Origin: Bacteroidaceae bacterium
GTDB lineage: Bacteria; Bacteroidota; Bacteroidia; Bacteroidales; Bacteroidaceae
Reading direction: 5' to 3'
DNA length: 36,585 nucleotides
Assembly: GCA_017521285.1 (NCBI GenBank)
Contig: JAFXDG010000126.1
Coordinates: forward strand, 1-36,585
The notes below the pieces were generated by a model. It ran no database searches. It was not told where the DNA came from and was given only the letters and a program-made list of their open reading frames with translations. The translations under genes were made by a program, and so were the position numbers. Below are positions 33,663 through 36,585 of the stretch, piece after piece; position 1 is the stretch's first letter; the number at the start of each line of letters is the position of its first letter.

Positions 33663-36014
33663 TTACTTGCTCAACTGCTCGTGCATATTTTGTGCGGCAC
33701 GTCGGCCGTCGCCCATGGCGAGGATAACGGTCGCACCTCCACGTACAATATCTCCACCGGCATAGATAGTGGGGATGTTGCTCTGCATCTGGTCGTTGAC
33801 GGCAATGGTGTTCTTGCGGCCTAATTCCAATCCCTTCACCGAAGTCGGTACGATGGGGTTGGGGGATACGCCTACGGCTACTACGGCCATGTCGATGTCG
33901 AGTGTCACCGTTGCACCGGGGATAGCCACCGGACTGCGGCGTCCGCTGGCATCGGGCTCGCCCAGTTCCATCTTTTGCAATACCACTTGCTTCACGGCAC
34001 CTTTCTCATCGGCTATGTATTCGATGGGGTTGTGCAGTGTCAGGAATTCGATACCCTCTTCCTTGGCGTGCTTCACCTCTTCCAGTCTGGCAGGCATTTC
34101 GGCCTCGCTACGGCGATATACAATGTAAACCTTGTTAGCACCCAAGCGCTTGGCTGTACGGCATGAGTCCATAGCGGTGTTACCACCACCCACTACGATG
34201 ACATTCTTTGCCGGGTTGATAGGAGTATCGGTTTCGGGGTTCGATGCGTCCATCAGGTTTACACGGGTCAAATATTCGTTCGAAGACATGATGTTCACGC
34301 TGTTTTCGCCCGGTATGTTCATAAAGTTGGGCAATCCGGCACCGCTGGCGATGAAGATGCCCTTGTAACCTTCCTGTTGCAGTTCCTCTACGCTGATTGT
34401 CTTTCCGATGATGCAGTCCTTCACGAACTTCACGCCCATCTTTTCCAAGTTGTTGATTTCTACATCCACAATTTTGTTTGGCAAGCGGAATTCGGGGATA
34501 CCGTATTTCAGCACACCACCAATTTCGTGAAGAGCTTCGAACACGGTCACATCGTAACCATACTTCACCATATCACCGGCAAAACTCAGTCCGGCAGGGC
34601 CTGAACCTACAACGGCAATTTTTATTCCGTTAGGCTCGGCCAATTCGGGCAATACGATGTTGCCGCTCTCGCGTTCGTAGTCGGCCACGAAGCGCTCCAG
34701 ATTACCGATAGCAACGGCTGGTTTTCCCATCTTCAGGTGCATACACTGGCTTTCACACTGCTTCTCTTGCGGACATACGCGGCCACAAACGGCGGGCAGA
34801 GCCGAGGTGTGTTTCAGTACGCGGGCTGCTTCGAGGAATTCACCACGTTCTACATTCTTTATAAATGAAGGGATATTGATGCTTACGGGACAACCTTGCA
34901 TACAGGTGGGGTTCGCACAATCGAGACAACGCTTGGCTTCGACCATGGCTTGCTCCTTGGTGTAGCCAGTGTTTACTTCTTCTGTACGGGTCGTGGCACG
35001 ATATACGGGGTCGAGTTCATTCATTGGGCAACGCTCGATGCTGGTACGGTCTTTCGGCTTCATGCTCTTGCGGAGTTCGTCACGCCAAGGTGCATTGCGA
35101 TCGAGGAGTACTTCCATCGGTGCTTGGCAAGCCTTTTCGGCACAAGGTTTGCAACCTTCTTCTTTCGCCTCGGGTTGAGGCTCAACCTTGCATACATGTT
35201 GCTCAAGGTGGCTCATCTCTTCCAGTTCTACCTGCTTGAATGAACCCATGCGTTTGAACATTTCGTCGAAATCTACCTGATGACCGTCAAATTCGGGACC
35301 ATCCACGCACACGAACTTCGTTTTTCCGCCCACAGTGATACGGCAGGCACCGCACATACCCGTACCATCCACCATGATGGTATTCAGCGAAACGTCTGTC
35401 GGAATATCATATTTCTTAGTCAGGAGGCAGCAGAACTTCATCATGATGGCGGGGCCGATGGCGAAGCACTTGTCAACTTTCTCGCGCTTGATGACACTCT
35501 CGATTCCTTCGGTCACGAGACCCTTGGTTCCGTATGAACCGTCATCGGTCATGATGATGACCTCGTCAGACGAAGCGCGTACTTCGTTTTCCAGAATAAT
35601 CAGGTCCTTGCTACGGCCGGCCAGTACAGAAATGACACGGTTGCCTGCAGCTTTCAGCGCTTGAATGATAGGGAGCATCGGAGCTACGCCCACACCACCA
35701 CCGGCACATACCACAGTGCCGTAGTTCTGTATGTGGGTAGCCTGTCCGAGGGGGCCTACCACGTCCATCACATAGTCACCTACGCCCAATTGGCACAGTT
35801 TGGTAGATGACAGACCTACTGTTTGTACGACCAATGTAATTGTTCCCTTTTCTATGTCGGAACCTGCAATGGTCAGCGGCATACGTTCACCCTTTTCATC
35901 CACACGCACGATGACAAAGTGACCAGCCTTGCGTGAGCGGGCGATTAGGGGAGCTTCAATCTCCAGTTTGAATACTTTCTCGGAGAATTGTTCTTTGCTA
36001 ATAATTTTATTCAT
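33663..36014 (-). CDS. Fused FAD/NAD-binding reductase and glutamate-synthase-like subunit (NfnA/NfnB-type fusion)
   Basis: The protein has 783 residues from ATG 36012-36014 (MNKIISKEQFS). The first ~260 residues are a ferredoxin-reductase-like module with FAD- and NAD-binding parts (VVCAGGGVGVAPMLP) and a [2Fe-2S] site CGAC...C (Cys221, 224, 236), as in PyrK/NfnA. The rest is the GltD/NfnB type: two [4Fe-4S] sites (CLDCANPTCMQGCP, Cys363-375; CGRVCPQEKQCESQC, Cys410-424) and dinucleotide folds (VVGSGPAGLSFAG, VVGGGNTAMDSC). Such fusions are often annotated as dihydroorotate dehydrogenase B subunit plus glutamate synthase small subunit. Without large-subunit genes nearby, a bifurcating NADH-ferredoxin:NADP oxidoreductase is the better reading. 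The linker holds extra cysteines (Cys288, 291, 296). TAAATTTG at 36079-36072 (minus) is a likely -7 box. Confidence 0.9.
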   Translation of the reverse strand: MNKIISKEQFSEKVFKLEIEAPLIARSRKAGHFVIVRVDEKGERMPLTIAGSDIEKGTITLVVQTVGLSSTKLCQLGVGDYVMDVVGPLGQATHIQNYGTVVCAGGGVGVAPMLPIIQALKAAGNRVISVLAGRSKDLIILENEVRASSDEVIIMTDDGSYGTKGLVTEGIESVIKREKVDKCFAIGPAIMMKFCCLLTKKYDIPTDVSLNTIMVDGTGMCGACRITVGGKTKFVCVDGPEFDGHQVDFDEMFKRMGSFKQVELEEMSHLEQHVCKVEPQPEAKEEGCKPCAEKACQAPMEVLLDRNAPWRDELRKSMKPKDRTSIERCPMNELDPVYRATTRTEEVNTGYTKEQAMVEAKRCLDCANPTCMQGCPVSINIPSFIKNVERGEFLEAARVLKHTSALPAVCGRVCPQEKQCESQCMHLKMGKPAVAIGNLERFVADYERESGNIVLPELAEPNGIKIAVVGSGPAGLSFAGDMVKYGYDVTVFEALHEIGGVLKYGIPEFRLPNKIVDVEINNLEKMGVKFVKDCIIGKTISVEELQQEGYKGIFIASGAGLPNFMNIPGENSVNIMSSNEYLTRVNLMDASNPETDTPINPAKNVIVVGGGNTAMDSCRTAKRLGANKVYIVYRRSEAEMPARLEEVKHAKEEGIEFLTLHNPIEYIADEKGAVKQVVLQKMELGEPDASGRRSPVAIPGATVTLDIDMAVVAVGVSPNPIVPTSVKGLELGRKNTIAVNDQMQSNIPTIYAGGDIVRGGATVILAMGDGRRAAQNMHEQLSK

Positions 36015-36465
36015 AGCTGTATAATTTTGTTCTAATATTCCTCTTTTTGCTTTCAATTTGAAAGTTCGGTGCAAATTTACAGCTTATTTTTGAAAGAGAA
36101 AAAGAGAAAAGGAAAAACTTGTATAAAATAGGTGTGGATTACTCAGATTACACAGTTTTTCCTTTTTTTCTGCCAAAAATTATGATATGGGGGCAATCCG
36201 TCAGCGGATGCGTTTACGGTTTTATTGATTTGGCTATTCCAGTTGGGGGTGTGTCAAAGTGCCTTCTTTTCATTCTTTAGACGCGGATGACGCGGATAAC
36301 GCAGATAAATTATAACCTTTATTCGCCTTTTCGGCTCATCGAAAACCTCTTTTGATTTTTTCATTAAGGTATGGTCGGGTATAATAATCAAGAAAAATCC
36401 GCGTCATCCGCGTTATCTGCGTCTAAAAAGTAAATTATGACACCCCTCTTAGGGTGGGACTCCCC
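36015..36465. other. Gene-free spacer with palindromic repeats
   Basis: No gene is evident. From left to right it holds the probable promoter of the fusion gene, a diverged GTGGATTACTCAGATTACAC motif (36132-36151) like the GCGGAT repeat, a small ATCCG-TCAG-CGGAT hairpin (36196-36209) and the large inverted repeat 36276-36427. Confidence 0.65.
36276..36427. repeat. Large GCGGAT-type inverted repeat
   Basis: The left arm at 36276-36310 (TTTAGACGCGGATGACGCGG...) and right arm at 36393-36427 (...CGTTATCTGCGTCTAAA) are about 35 bp each with an 82-bp A/T-rich centre. Ends TTTAGA/TCTAAA match the TTTAGG/CCTAAA ends at 31085-31171. Confidence 0.85.
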
Positions 36466-36585
36466 TTACCCCTTGCAAATCTCATCTGCCGGATGGGCGG
36501 TTGCTGTCTTCCACACGCGCCAACCGACGCAGAGGGCGACGAGCAGCGCCACCATGAGGAAGATGCCGACGTAAATCCACCACGG
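36466..36585 (-). CDS. C-terminal end of an unidentified membrane protein (partial)
   Basis: The last 39 codons run off the right edge. They encode one hydrophobic segment (WWIYVGIFLMVALLVALCVGW) followed by a polar tail (RVWKTATAHPADEICKG) and a TAA stop. The GC-rich, codon-like composition and long helix support a real gene, but the family cannot be told. It is transcribed leftward towards the repeats. Confidence 0.6.
   Translation of the reverse strand, partial: PWWIYVGIFLMVALLVALCVGWRVWKTATAHPADEICKG

Noticed and set aside
36178-36275. Possible gene end or transposase scar in the right spacer
   Set aside because: All frames are short and none gives a motif I recognise.

Overview
The window looks like a chromosomal segment of a member of the order Bacteroidales (Bacteroides, Phocaeicola or Prevotella type). 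Four lines of evidence agree. There is a SusC/SusD pair with lipoprotein partners. Two secreted proteins, one of them cut by the left edge, have C-terminal tails resembling por/type IX sorting tails. Several genes have promoters of the Bacteroidetes type (TTTG, about 19-20 nt, TAnnTTTG). Clear Shine-Dalgarno sequences were not noticed at the starts examined. No tRNA, rRNA, insertion sequence, prophage or CRISPR array was recognised.

Left part (1-14,990). A truncated Ig-like surface protein is followed by a short antisense remnant of an EFR1-type ferredoxin. Then comes a leftward gene set, in transcription order: a TlpA-like thioredoxin lipoprotein, a triple-repeat secreted protein, SusC, SusD, a DUF4843 lipoprotein, a PKD-like lipoprotein and an M16 zinc peptidase. 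This reads as one uptake system, more probably for peptides or proteins than for glycans because no glycoside hydrolase is present. A strong hairpin with a U-tract stands just before susC. In two of its genes, DUF4843 and M16, an almost identical 39-bp palindromic repeat sits in frame inside the signal peptide, with an opposite-facing relative just upstream of the start codon.

Middle (15,000-22,700). A repeat-rich intergenic region precedes prfB (release factor 2, without the programmed frameshift). After it come a 46-residue membrane protein and a CYTH protein, then an ECF sigma factor convergent with a VanZ-like protein, an NSS sodium symporter and a helix-hairpin-helix protein. Next is an orphan TrpB2 tryptophan synthase beta chain. 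Its leader encodes a 24-residue peptide with Trp at positions 2-4, followed by an intrinsic terminator: a classic tryptophan attenuator arrangement.

Right part (22,700-36,585). Envelope lipid transport genes (mlaE-mlaF, divergent from lptB) are followed by protein quality control genes (tig, clpP, clpX), recQ, guaB, an SGNH hydrolase, and a fused NfnA/NfnB-type oxidoreductase often annotated as DHOD electron-transfer subunit plus glutamate synthase small subunit. The right edge holds 451 bp of palindromic repeats and the last 39 codons of an unidentified membrane protein. The right part is mainly housekeeping; the novelty candidates are the repeats in signal peptides, the trp attenuator and the SusCD/M16 gene set.
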